This document shows, in pieces, positions 42,701-62,044 of a stretch of 64,000 bases of DNA. Within the stretch, counting starts at the first letter, position 1; every line of letters begins with the position of its first letter. The position numbers and the translations under genes are program-made. The notes beneath the pieces were generated by a model. The model saw only the letters and a list, made by a program, of their open reading frames with translations. It did not search any database and had not been told where the DNA came from. The stretch lies in NCBI GenBank assembly GCA_935421135.1, contig OW285193.1, positions 18,214,099-18,278,098 on the forward strand, given 5' to 3'. This DNA is from Bugulina stolonifera. Its lineage: Eukaryota; Bryozoa; Gymnolaemata; Cheilostomatida; Bugulidae.

Positions 42701-43571
42701 ACCATGATTACCCCCCCCCCCCCCCCACATAAAACATAATCAGCCAAACCGAGTTACACAAAAGAGAGGATCACTTAGCAGTGATTAGAATGGGATGTGG
42801 ATGAACCTGGTTAACTGAGCTCAGACCTGCTGATGGTGTAACTAGTAATAAAAAGACATTTGAGGAAAGATGGCGAACATAAACACATAGTATACAATAT
42901 TTACCTTCTTGAGAAAATCTTCTTGTTTTTCTTTTAAAAGTTCGGCAACCAATTGATCCTTGTACTGCCTCATGGATGGATCAACCTCAAATGATTTGCT
43001 TAATATGGTCAGCATCATATCTATCCATTCTGGTTTCTCGTCCACGCCTTGTTCTCCAGCAAGAAGCTTGCCGAATGCTGGCGACGTGCAGAACATAATA
43101 GAATCTCTAGAACTTGCATTCGTCTTCTCTTCAAGCCTGTAACAATGTTATACTTCATTCAATATCAAGTGTCTTGGTTAACAAGAAGATTGACAGTATC
43201 TACATATACATGTATAGCCTTGATATACACCGAAAGACAGTGACCTTGCGTGTATCCAGTGCTGTACTGTACTAACACGATCTCAGAAACTTCCATTCTG
43301 AGGCTGCAATCACAATGAGAAAAAAGTAAAATATTCAACTACAAACACAATAATTCTTATGCTATTGACATAATATTATATATACATGTATTTCCTCCAA
43401 GTAAGATAGAAGTTATACTAACTTTTTATAGCCTATCTTTATGTCTTCTGACCGAGTCGGCCCACCCCTACCTCTGCCTCTATTACTAGAACTGGATCCA
43501 CCCCTGTATCCCCCTCCTCGTCCCCCTCCATAACCTCTACTTCCTCTACCATGCCGTTGATATTGATCCAT
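27761..43571 (-). CDS. ZNFX1: NFX1-type zinc finger-containing protein 1 (SF1 RNA helicase)
   Basis: About 29 exons give roughly 1,650 aa in the order of vertebrate ZNFX1: an RGG-rich N-terminus, an armadillo-like region, the LREDF region ([21 protein letters not shown]), a superfamily-1 helicase, then NF-X1-type zinc fingers. Phases agree across every junction but one (39463 to 39234). Helicase signatures are [13 protein letters not shown] (Walker A), [12 protein letters not shown] (Walker B region), GDHKQLKP and SLSRAKRG. Zinc fingers repeat CGHxC motifs. The frame stops TAG at 27761 soon after the finger region. The longer C-terminal part of vertebrate ZNFX1, including the RZ-type finger, is absent here. 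In vertebrates ZNFX1 is an antiviral dsRNA sensor; in nematodes it acts in small-RNA inheritance. Role here is inferred. Introns carry at least eight minisatellites. Confidence 0.93.
28395..28602. repeat. 19-bp minisatellite in ZNFX1 intron
   Basis: About 11 copies of cacaaacccctccaccttg. Because 19 is not a multiple of three and the unit lacks stops, all forward frames stay open; none is a real gene. Confidence 0.95.
28932..29213 (-). mobile_element. tRNA-related repeat (SINE-like) in ZNFX1 intron
   Basis: On the minus strand a tRNA-like A box (TGGTGTAGTGGTAGCATG, 29085-29068) and B box (GGGTTCAAAGAC, 29024-29013) lie in the arrangement of a pol III promoter. The unit is flanked by a 14-bp direct repeat with one mismatch, ccattacaasttgt (28932-28945 and 29200-29213), as left by LINE-driven insertion. 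It also holds the inverted repeat TCATTGAGCAGTC/GACTGTTCAATGA around the tRNA part. No poly(A) tail is seen, so a DNA element carrying a tRNA pseudogene is the alternative. Confidence 0.5.
33396..33800. repeat. About 25-bp minisatellite in ZNFX1 intron
   Basis: About 16 copies of units such as ttgtacacactgtacactgtatatg, with shorter 18-bp variants at 33410-33480 and 33620-33665. It lies in the intron between exons 33823-34041 and 33137-33248, starting about 25 bp from the donor. Confidence 0.95.
34056..34735. repeat. 27-bp minisatellite in ZNFX1 intron
   Basis: About 24 copies of agtaagtaacatggtaaatacatacat, some with a 6-bp gtacat insertion. The array begins about 15 bp upstream of the acceptor of exon 33823-34041. 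Frames stay open because 27 is a multiple of three. Confidence 0.95.
38754..39025. repeat. 34-bp minisatellite whose unit is a splice donor
   Basis: About eight units of the form cctctacttacctcaccatatatctactgtaata. On the coding strand each unit contains GTGAGGTAAGTAG, a near-consensus splice donor, and the first unit covers the true end of the ZNFX1 exon at 39007 (TACATTGTGAG|GTAGGT). The array therefore repeats the exon end and donor along the intron. Confidence 0.9.
40100..40392. repeat. 19-bp minisatellite in ZNFX1 intron
   Basis: About 15 copies of atgtcaggtatacagacac with cgtgtcaggtatacagata variants, all forward frames open. It lies in the intron between exons 40901-41108 and 39463-39617. 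Confidence 0.95.
41755..41912. repeat. 40-bp tandem repeat in ZNFX1 intron
   Basis: Four units starting gcagcacataatacctctat, the middle two identical, just downstream in transcription terms of exon 41956-42236. Confidence 0.9.
42508..42726. repeat. 34-bp tandem repeat ending in a poly-C run
   Basis: Six units of about 34 bp (agttaataaaccatggataa...) that alternate between two variants, so the true period is a 68-bp dimer. A 16-bp C run at 42711-42726 follows. All within a ZNFX1 intron. Confidence 0.9.
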
Positions 43572-44457
43572 TTAGCCCACTAAACCTCCAAGAAATAAAT
43601 ACTCATCATACAATCATGTCTCTATCAATAAACAATAGAAGTCATAATGTGCACCTGGTACTGCCACTGATATTCTTCTGCATCCCAACAAGGTGTCAGT
43701 CAAACCATTAATTTAAAACAGATCCAGAAAAACATATTCATACAAGATCAGTCATAGTGCTGCTGTAGTAAAAGCGAAAGCACTAACACCTTATATCACT
43801 ATGCTATGAGAATTTACAACTTTCTTTAGACAAAACAATTATGGCAACGATTCAAAGCACACTAGCTAGTTTTGGGGTAGTTACTATCTAAAGTCATGAC
43901 TACCTTGTTATTTTGTAGTAGTAGACAGTCAGTCAGTAGGCTACACTGATAGTCATAGTACTAATGCAGAGTATTAACAATCAGTCATGACTACAACTAA
44001 CTAGAACTACTTACAGCAGCTGCTGTACCTACTATAGAATAGCAGTCCAGGAAAGATCAATCTCCACCATCAACTTTAGCTTTGGTGTAGTTAGCTGACT
44101 GTACTGTAGCAAGTCAGCAAGATAAGTGAGTCACACGTCATGCAGCAGTAATGTGTTGTTGTTTCAATACACTTTGTTTCTATAGGGCAAATGCACAAAT
44201 CAGTAAAGGGGGAATCCCCAACTACCCTGGGGAAAGGCCTAGTGGGAAAACCAATTTGTACACCGATACAGTATACCAGTACACTAATAACATTCGAACC
44301 TTGTATTCTAATTGCATGTACATGTATTACCAATCATTAATCAATAAACATAGCCATAGAATTAATAGTCATGCAATGCATGTACAAACAACCCATGATA
44401 CTAAAATGGTTTATACAATTATAGTGTACATGTCTATCATTATGTGAGTGTATATCA
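43572..44457. other. 5' flank of ZNFX1, no gene seen
   Basis: Unique AT-rich DNA that should hold the ZNFX1 promoter and 5' UTR. No TATA box, CpG-like stretch or coding exon was recognised. Confidence 0.5.
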
Positions 44458-45009
44458 TAGGCCTGCAACAATGAATCGATAACGATTCTCGATACGATTA
44501 ATTTGCAGTATTTTCAATATCGATTCATTGCCCTCAATTTTCGATTCTTGTTAAATATATACTTAGTCTTGGTAATTCCAAGTTATCACCATAGCATGGT
44601 GGCAGAGCGCTCGCTTTACAAACGTGTGGTCATGAGTTCGAGTCTCAGTGAAGCACAATTTTTTTCTAGTAATTTTGTTGGCAATAAGTGGATAGCTATA
44701 AAATACATCATGGGCTAAGATGTATTACTAATATAAGTCTATAATTATATAAATGCCCCAAACATGCAATTTGTATTTGATATTCCACACAATTAGAAGG
44801 GTATGCTTCTGGAATCTACTCATTCTACTCTTTTTGGTGATTCTAAAATGGAATTATCAACTCAACTACTACAACTGACAGTGTTCTAAAATACTGTAAC
44901 GTAAATGGTATCGAATCGAATCGAAAAAATCGAAAAAGTTAATTGGCAGAATCGAAAAAATCGAAACAGTATTTTGTGAAACAGTATTTTGTGAATCGTT
45001 GCAGGCCTA
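44458..45009. mobile_element. Non-autonomous hAT-type element (552 bp) carrying a tRNA-like segment
   Basis: The ends are perfect 12-bp inverted repeats TAGGCCTGCAAC and GTTGCAGGCCTA, flanked by the 8-bp duplication GTATATCA (44450-44457 and 45010-45017). The subterminal regions repeat GAATCGA, GATTCTCGAT and AATCGAAAAA motifs. No transposase frame is present. At about 44585-44655 it contains a tRNA-like stretch: an A box in TAGCATGGTGGCAGAGCGC and a B box in GAGTTCGAGTC. Confidence 0.88.
44585..44655 (+). other. tRNA-like (pol III promoter-like) segment inside the hAT MITE
   Basis: The D-arm-like TAGCATGGTGGCAGAGCGC and the T-arm-like GAGTTCGAGTC are about 25 bp apart, as in tRNA genes. The acceptor stem does not pair convincingly, so this is a tRNA relic or promoter capture and not a working tRNA gene. 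Confidence 0.5.
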
Positions 45010-45221
45010 GTATATCATTCTGCATGACATAATTCCTTGTAATGAGACAATTTGGAAACATTCCAGCTCTAGTTTGCATAAAACAAAATGGTGAACCACC
45101 ACTGCTAGGGTTACAGGCTATAAAATTGGTTGTATAAACCAATTATATAGCTCAAATGCCCATGTCCTGCAATAATAAGAATAATTCTGGTAACATAATC
45201 ACTCAAAGAGACTGATCTTAG

Positions 45222-45350
45222 ACTGAGGTCCTGTCTAAAGGATAGGCTATATCTTGTACGGACTAAACGATAGGCTATATCTTGTACCAGGCTGAAGGGT
45301 AGGCTATATCTTGTACCAGACTGAAGAATAGGCTATATCTTGTACCAGAC
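45222..45350. repeat. About 29-bp tandem repeat beside the satellite
   Basis: Four units containing aggctatatcttgtaccaga, directly left of the 21-bp array and unrelated to it in sequence. Confidence 0.85.
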
Positions 45351-45411
45351 TGATACCCAAGCAAGAGAAGACAGCATCTTGTCTTGTTTGTAATACTGTG
45401 AATACAAACTG

Positions 45412-48400
45412 TACCATGTAGATGTCAAACTGTACCATGTAGATATCAAACTGTACAATGTAGATATCAAACTGTACAGTGTAGATATCAAACTGTACAA
45501 TGTAGATATCAAACTGTACAATGTAGATATCAAACTGTACAATGTAGATATTAAACTGTACAATGTAGATATCAAACTGTACAATGTAGATATCAAACTG
45601 TACAATGTAGATATCAAACTGTACAATGTAGATATCAAACTGTACAATGTAGATATCAAACTGTACAATGTAGATATCAAACTGTACAATGTAGATATCA
45701 AACTGTACAATGTAGATATCAAACTGTACAATGTAGATATCAAACTGTACAATGTAGATATCAAACTGTACAATGTAGATATCAAACTGTACAATGTAGA
45801 TATCAAACTGTACAATGTAGATATCAAACTGTACAATGTAGATATCAAACTGTACAATGTAGATATTAAACTGTACCATGTATATATCAAACTGTACAAT
45901 GTAGATATTAAACTGTACAATGTATATATCAAACTGTACAATGTAGATATCAAACTGTACAATGTAGATATCAAACTGTACAGTGTAGATATCAAACTGT
46001 ACAATGTAGATATTAAACTGTACAATGTATATATCAAACTGTACAATGTAGATATCAAACTGTACAATGTAGATATCAAACTGTACAATGTAGATATCAA
46101 ACTGTACAATGTAGATATTAAACTGTACAATGTATATATCAAACTGTACAATGTAGATATCAAACTGTACAATGTAGATATCAAACTGTACAATGTAGAT
46201 ATCAAACTGTACAATGTAGATATTAAACTGTACAATGTAGATATCAAACTGTACAATGTATATATCAAACTGTACAATGTAGATATTAAACTGTACAATG
46301 TATATATCAAACTGTACAATGTAGATATCAAACTGTACAATGTAGATATCAAACTGTACAATGTAGATATCAAACTGTACAGTGTAGATATCAAACTGTA
46401 CAATGTAGATATTAAACTGTACAATGTATATATCAAACTGTACAATGTATATATCAAACTGTACAATGTAGATATTAAACTGTACAATGTATATATCAAA
46501 CTGTACAATGTATATATCAAACTGTACAATGTAGATATCAAACTGTACAATGTAGATATCAAACTGTACAGTGTAGATATCAAACTGTACAATGTAGATA
46601 TCAAACTGTACAATGTATATATCAAACTGTACAATGTAGATATCAAACTGTACAATGTAGATATCAAACTGTACAATGTAGATATCAAACTGTACAATGT
46701 AGATATCAAACTGTACAATGTATATATCAAACTGTACAATGTAGATATCAAACTGTACAATGTAGATATCAAACTGTACAATGTATATATCAAACTGTAC
46801 AATGTAGATATCAAACTGTACAATGTAGATATCAAACTGTACCATGTAGATATTAAACTGTACAGTGTAGATATCAAACTGTACAGTGTAGATATCAAAC
46901 TGTACAATGTAGATATCAAACTGTACAATGTAGATATTAAACTGTACAATGTAGATATCAAACTGTACAATGTAGATATCAAACTGTACAATGTAGATAT
47001 CAAACTGTACAATGTAGATATCAAACTGTACAATGTAGATATCAAACTGTACAATGTAGATATCAAACTGTACAATGTAGATATCAAACTGTACCATGTA
47101 GATATCAAACTGTACAATGTAGATATCAAACTGTACAGTGTAGATATCAAACTGTACAGTGTAGATATCAAACTGTACAATGTAGATATCAAACTGTATC
47201 ATGTAGATATCAAACTGTACAATGTAGATATCAAACTGTACAATGTAGATATCAAACTGTACAATGTAGATATCAAACTGTACAGTGTAGATATCAAACT
47301 GTACAGTGTAGATATCAAACTGTACCATGTAGATATCAAACTGTACCATGTAGATATCAAACTGTACAATGTAGATATCAAACTGTACAATGTAGATATC
47401 AAACTGTACAATGTAGATATCAAACTGTACAATGTAGATATCAAACTGTACAATGTAGATATCAAACTGTACAGTGTAGATATCAAACTGTACAATGTAG
47501 ATATTAAACTGTACAATGTATATATCAAACTGTACAATGTATATATCAAACTGTACAATGTAGATATTAAACTGTACAATGTATATATCAAACTGTACAA
47601 TGTATATATCAAACTGTACAATGTAGATATCAAACTGTACAATGTAGATATCAAACTGTACAGTGTAGATATCAAACTGTAGAATGTAGATATTAAACTG
47701 TACAATGTACATGTATATATCAAACTGTACAATGTAGATATCAAACTGTACAATGTAGATATCAAACTGTACAATGTAGATATCAAACTGTACAATGTAG
47801 ATATCAAACTGTACAATGTAGATATCAAACTGTACAGTGTAGATATCAAACTGTACAATGTAGATATCAAACTGTACAATGTAGATATCAAACTGTACAA
47901 TGTAGATATCAAACTGTACAATGTAGATATCAAACTGTACAATGTAGATATCAAACTGTACAATGTAGATATCAAACTGTACAATGTATATATCAAACTG
48001 TACAATGTAGATATCAAACTGTACAATGTAGATATCAAACTGTACCATGTAGATATTAAACTGTACCGTGTAGATATCAAACTGTACAGTGTAGATATCA
48101 AACTGTACAATGTAGATATCAAACTGTACAATGTAGATATTAAACTGTACAATGTAGATATCAAACTGTACAATGTAGATATCAAACTGTACAATGTAGA
48201 TATCAAACTGTACAATGTAGATATCAAACTGTACAATGTAGATATCAAACTGTACAATGTAGATATCAAACTGTACAATGTAGATATAAAACTGTACCAT
48301 GTAGATATCAAACTGTACAATGTAGATATCAAACTGTACAGTGTAGATATCAAACTGTACAGTGTAGATATCAAACTGTACAATGTAGATATCAAACTGT

Positions 48401-50226
48401 ATCATGTAGATATCAAACTGTACAATGTAGATATCAAACTGTACAATGTAGATATCAAACTGTACAATGTAGATATCAAACTGTACAGTGTAGATATCAA
48501 ACTGTACAGTGTAGATATCAAACTGTACCATGTAGATATCAAACTGTACCATGTAGATATCAAACTGTACAATGTAGATATCAAACTGTACAATGTATAT
48601 ATCAAACTGTACAATGTAGATATCAAACTGTACCATGTAGATATCAAACTGTACAATGTAGATATCAAACTGTACAATGTAGATATCAAACTGTACAATG
48701 TAGATATCAAACTGTACAATGTAGATATCAAACTGTACCATGTAGATATCAAACTGTACAATGTAGATATCAAACTGTACAATGTAGATATCAAACTGTA
48801 CCATGTAGATATCAAACTGTACCATGTAGATATCAAACTGTACAATGTAGATATCAAACTGTACAATGTATATATCAAACTGTACCATGTAGATATCAAA
48901 CTGTACAATGTAGATATCAAACTGTACAATGTAGATATCAAACTGTACCATGTAGATATCAAACTGTACCATGTAGATATCAAACTGTACCATGTAGATA
49001 TCAAACTGTACAATGTAGATATCAAACTGTACCATGTAGATATCAAACTGTACAATGTAGATATCAAACTGTACAATGTAGATATCAAACTGTACAATGT
49101 AGATATCAAACTGTACCATGTAGATATCAAACTGTACAATGTAGATATCAAACTGTACAATGTAGATATCAAACTGTACCATGTAGATATCAAACTGTAC
49201 CATGTAGATATCAAACTGTACCATGTAGATATCAAACTGTACAATGTAGATATCAAACTGTACAATGTAGATATCAAACTGTACAATGTAGATATCAAAC
49301 TGTACAATGTAGATATCAAACTGTACAATGTAGATATCAAACTGTACCATGTAGATATCAAACTGTACAATGTAGATATCAAACTGTACAATGTAGATAT
49401 CAAACTGTACCATGTAGATATCAAACTGTACCATGTAGATATCAAACTGTACCATGTAGATATCAAACTGTACAATGTAGATATCAAACTGTACAATGTA
49501 GATATCAAACTGTACAGTGTAGATATCAAACTGTACAGTGTAGATATCAAACTGTACAGTGTAGATATCAAACTGTACAATGTAGATATCAAACTGTACA
49601 ATGTAGATATCAAACTGTACAATGTAGATATCAAACTGTACCATGTAGATATCAAACTGTACAATGTAGATATCAAACTGTACCATGTAGATATCAAACT
49701 GTACCATGTATATATCAAACTGTACAGTGTAGATATCAAACTGTACAATGTAGATATCAAACTGTACAATGTAGATATCAAACTGTACAATGTAGATATC
49801 AAACTGTACAATGTAGACATCAAACTGTACAATGTATATATCAAACTGTACAATGTAGATATCAAACTGTACAATGTAGATATCAAACTGTACAATGTAG
49901 ATATCAAACTGTACAATGTAGATATCAAACTGTACCATGTAGATATCAAACTGTACAATGTAGATATCAAACTGTACAATGTAGATATCAAACTGTACAA
50001 TGTAGATATCAAACTGTACCATGTAGATATCAAACTGTACAATGTAGATATCAAACTGTACAATGTAGATATCAAACTGTACAATGTAGATATCAAACTG
50101 TACCATGTAGATATCAAACTGTACCATGTAGATATCAAACTGTACCATGTAGATATCAAACTGTACAGTGTAGATATCAAACTGTACCATGTAGATATCA
50201 AACTGTACCATGTAGATATCAAACTA
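45412..50226. repeat. 4.8-kb satellite array of 21-bp units
   Basis: About 229 head-to-tail copies of aaactgtacaatgtagatatc, with recurrent single-base variants (acagtg, accatg, atattaaac, gtatatatc) and one 27-bp unit near 47706. Each unit holds two 6-bp palindromes, TGTACA and GATATC. Left and right ends differ in variant content: attaaac units lie mainly left of 48.2 kb and accatg units mainly right of it. Two minus-strand frames stay open over thousands of bases (VQFDIYI and STLYSLI) because 21 is a multiple of three; this is not evidence of coding. Confidence 0.99.
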
Positions 50227-50526
50227 GGTCTGCATTATTGCTCTGTGCTGTTGACTCCCACACAACTATTGCTTCATTTTAATCAACAAAGACTTACTTG
50301 GTAATAAAGCCTTGCTGTATGTCTACATGTAGGTACTGTGTCAGTATATATATTGCATTAACTATATATAAAATTATAGAATATTCTATACAATATAATG
50401 AGTCCAACTTCACAACTACATGTACTACCCTCATCACATAATTATACAATGTTATATAAGCTCATCTACATAATAAATATGTACAGCATAGATCAGTGTT
50501 ACTAGGCAACAGAACGACAAATACAC
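50227..50526. other. 3' flank of DHX33
   Basis: Unique AT-rich DNA between the end of the satellite and the DHX33 stop codon. Nothing recognised. Confidence 0.5.
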
Positions 50527-58785
<8,259 letters not shown>

Positions 58786-59766
58786 TTTTATTTGATATTC
58801 TTGTTATCACCTAGCCTAATTTAAGAGGACTTTCCGCTAAAAATTATGTAGCAATAAAAAACCGTCAACAGAGCAACTCAAATTTTAGAAACAAGCCAAA
58901 ATATTTAATGTAAGAATGTAAATACATGTATTAAAATATAATATTGTTCTTTTCCAAAGGTTTTCATGCTCGAGGTTAACCTTGACCGTAGAACTGTTTT
59001 TTGAACTAGTGAAATGGAACACGTCTATTACATAAACCAATAACAACACGCAGAGTCCTTCTTTGCCCAATTAAAACACATACTACTTCTGATTTGTCGA
59101 GCCAAGAAAGTTTACGATGGGGATAATACAATGCGCTATAAAATTAGGTGGATGACTCCTACTTCCAATTTACTAAAACGCTAGTCCTTTCTGCCATGAT
59201 CAGGCAACTTCGAATTGGAAAGTTGAAATAGCATGCCACAAGGAAATAATGTTTACATATTTAAATTTCCAGCTTCCACATGAGAATCCATGGTTGTCAG
59301 CCTATAGCCGGTACCCCCCCCCCCCCCCCAATCAGTATCTATCCCTCCCAATTTTAATGCTGAGTCTACTCGATTTTCATCAGAAATCATGCTATTGATT
59401 ATTTCTAATCATCATGTAATGTATTTCAACAAACAGCAAGTAACAGAACATAAGAGTTTTGGTAGTATTTAGAGTAAATAACAAAAACGATCAAAGCACT
59501 AAATACTATCCACGATCAACGTGAGAGATAATACATTAAGTCTAAATCTAACAAGAATCGACCACTAAGTAGTGTAAAACAAATAATTTATCTATATTAT
59601 GCACTGTCAAAACATTATAATATAATTTTACTGCATGGGTAAAGATAATCGAAGTATGGTCCAATAATACATTCTATGTACCAAGCACCTTTAGTAACAA
59701 TAATAATACTATGATTATGACTCAGAAATGTATTATAAACTGTATAAACTCATCCTACACTTTTAA
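58786..59766. other. Intergenic region between DHX33 and the secreted-protein gene
   Basis: Contains the DHX33 5' flank and the 3' flank of the gene at 59767-61435. A 16-bp poly-C run lies at 59314-59329. No other gene was recognised. Confidence 0.5.
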
Positions 59767-61435
59767 TTATTTTCTGAAAAAGCCAAAATTACTTTGTCCG
59801 AAATTACTTCTACCAAAGTAACCATTATTAGCATTAAGGAAGTTGCCATCTAATCCATTGAAACTTCTGCCAAAGTTAAACTGATCATCTGACAAGGTCC
59901 CAAATGCAAGTTCATTTTGTGATAGACCATCAAAGTCATCTGCTGCGTTCACATTTCTCACACTCTCAGCTAGTTTAGCATTGTTCTACAATGCAACAAA
60001 ACAATAGGCTATGATATCGTGTGTGCTTTCTTGATGAATGCACGTTTGTGGAATTTGAGGAGTTCAACTTCTTATCTGCACAGAAACCATTTTTCACGGC
60101 CACTTGGTGGGTAGAACAGTTGAATATGAATTTGAGAAAACAGAGAGCAGAATAATTCCGATGTACGATGACTTACCGCTGCCAGTTTAGCCCCAGAGTT
60201 GTGGTTGACTCCTGAATTTTTATGGAAGTTCAAGTTTTCTTGATGTGCGTTGTTTGATTCTAATGCCAGCTCTGTAAACATACAATTACTAACATGTAAC
60301 ATATCATCAGGATACTGATAATATCGCGTATTATGCTTCATAGACACGTACCGAAGAAACAATGTAAAAGTTTTTAAATTTGCAATATAATCTGTAAGTC
60401 AATATTGCATGGTTCTTTCATGAACAATTATAGTTGAAACAAATTTGTAAATAAGGTCAGTATTCCTTCTCCAACGCAGTTTATGACTCTCTATGTGACT
60501 CTCTATCTGACTCTCTATGTGACTCTATATGTGACTCTCTATGTAACTCTTTATGTGACTCTCTATGTGACTCTCTATGTGACTCTCTATGTGACTCTCT
60601 ATGTAACTAACCACAATAACTTACTCAAGCTATTGCTGTGTGCCTTGTTATAGTTTATGCCGACATTATCTCGTCGCTGAAAATTGTTGAACTGTGCTGC
60701 CCCGAGATTACTTCTATGTCCTAATCTATCTCCTCTATTCGCTTGAGCTCTGCGGCTGCCTCTAGCTCTGTTTACACCTCTGGCTCCAAGCCTCTAAACA
60801 AATATCGAGTGTGTCATAATACAAAGTACATATATTTAACGAGGTGCTACCAGGGGAAGTGGCTATATATACTATTAGTTTGTATCAAGTTCTGGGTCTT
60901 TTTAATTCCAATAGGTATGTGAATCATGTGCATGTGTATGATTGTGATTTGTGTTATAAATTATCTATTGATTTATACAGGATAAAGCATCGATCCAGAG
61001 CCATTAAATAAACACTCAAAGAACTATTATTACAGAACAAATCCGTAGAAATAAATATTTTTAGAAAATATGTTATCACTCTTCTAATAATAATAACAAT
61101 ATCAATTATTGAATTCTCTGTTCATATACTCCATATGATCATGTGTTTAACTGACACTGCTTTGTTACACACTTGTAGGAAAGCCAACTTTGTATTATAA
61201 TTTGAATTAAATGCATTACTACATTACTTACCCCTTGTCTCCTGTTGAGAGCACGAAGATTAGTGTCATCCTTGATACCCCTACGCCTTCCAGCATTTAT
61301 TCCTGCTCCATGGGCTGATCTCCCGTCTGCTAGAATCCCGGCACCACCTCCAATATGTCTACCTCCGATGAACTGTGCCTTGCTCACAACACATACTGTA
61401 ACTAGTACTAAAGCTGATAGTGTAAGTTTATTCAT
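59767..61435 (-). CDS. Secreted Arg-, Asn- and Phe-rich protein with RGD motif
   Basis: Four exons in phase: 61232-61435, 60625-60793, 60177-60271, 59767-59985. They encode 228 aa. It begins with a clear signal peptide, MNKLTLSALVLVTVCVVSKAQ, followed by a Gly/His-rich stretch, then an Arg-rich basic section (RLGARGVNRARGSRR) containing ANRGDRLG, an RGD tripeptide that can bind integrins. The C-terminal half is Asn-, Gly- and Phe-rich and ends NFGRSNFGQSNFGFFRK. It has no cysteine after the signal peptide and no membrane helix. A 5' UTR exon ending near 61585 is likely, with a TATA box at 61696. I do not recognise a family; a secreted matrix or adhesion role is an inference from signal peptide, RGD and composition. 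Confidence 0.8.
60484..60606. repeat. 12-bp tandem repeat in the secreted-protein gene
   Basis: About ten copies of gtgactctctat. The array starts about 18 bp after the donor of exon 60625-60793. Confidence 0.95.
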
Positions 61436-61580
61436 TCTACAAGAATAAATACATACGGTGTACAGTGTCTAACTGTATAATATATATGTACAATATTTAT
61501 TCAGTGTTATTACCAGAGGTAGTGCTGTGGTAGTTACCCAACTTCCTAATATACATGTACATGTAGTAGATTCTAGAAAC

Positions 61581-62044
61581 TTACTTTGATATCAGAGAAG
61601 TTTGAATAAAAGAGAATCGTATGATTTGGTAGTGGATCTCTGGCTGTGTTGGCTGCTTCTCAGGGATTTGTGATTGTACAGACTCTCCGCCACACCTTAT
61701 ATACCCCTCAGAGTTAATCCATCCACTTCCCCACGTGATACTGACTAGCTTCTTGATTAGCTCATATATATTTATAGATTGGTTTAATCCATTCAATATC
61801 AATCTTAGAAATAAAAAATCCATTTTCTTATTGATGGAATTTGTAGACACATAGTAAGGTGGTTAGTCACGTGTGGATTAGAATGTAGGCTGTGTGTGAA
61901 TTTCTGGAACCATATTATTATTCTGTTTAATCACTTCCAGTGTGCTCTACATACCTTTGATCTGAACCACTCTGTATCAGCCATGACCAAATAATTGCAT
62001 ATCTTGGATCGATATAATCCACCAGTTGGTCAGATATATCATCC
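61581..62044 (-). CDS. Possible two-exon fragment of an unknown gene
   Basis: The minus-strand stretch 61955-62044 is open between a CATCAG acceptor and an AG|GTATGT donor and reads DDISDQLVDYIDPRYAIIWSW with a protein-like composition. It joins in phase 2 to a downstream frame starting after TTTCTAAG near 61807 (RLILNGLNQSINIYELIKKL) that ends TAA at 61581. No family is recognised. The second part overlaps the TATA box and probable 5' UTR exon of the secreted-protein gene, so one of the two readings is wrong, or the genes overlap. Confidence 0.3.
61696..61703 (-). promoter_or_regulatory. TATA box candidate for the secreted-protein gene
   Basis: The minus strand reads TATATAAG within GAGGGGTATATAAGG, upstream of a probable non-coding exon with donor ATCAAA|GTAAGT at 61585 and acceptor TTGTAG at 61437. 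It conflicts with reading 61581-61850 as coding. Confidence 0.5.

Larger units (their letters stand above)
37997..43571 (-). other. ZNFX1: ZNFX1 exons 1-9: RGG tail, armadillo-like region, Walker A
   Basis: Exons: 43423-43571 (ATG at 43571, RGG/GGYRGG-rich), 42905-43136, 41956-42236, 41381-41517, 40901-41108, 39463-39617, 39007 to about 39234, 38524-38735, 37997-38200. The 40901 exon uses the acceptor TCTACAG at 41109, giving the phase-1 join [23 protein letters not shown] that fits the family. The last exon here has the Walker A loop and [14 protein letters not shown]. The step from 39463 (phase 1) to 39234 (phase 2) needs a missed exon or another donor. Confidence 0.85.

Noticed and set aside
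44585..44655. Functional tRNA gene
   Set aside because: Internal promoter boxes are present but the acceptor stem does not pair and it lies inside a transposon.
45304..50211. A 1,635-codon open frame on the minus strand
   Set aside because: It is the 21-bp satellite read through: a second minus frame is equally open, variants fall without regard to codon position, and there is no splice or start context.
45412..50226. CRISPR-like regular array
   Set aside because: Units are contiguous with no unique spacers, and the genome is eukaryotic.
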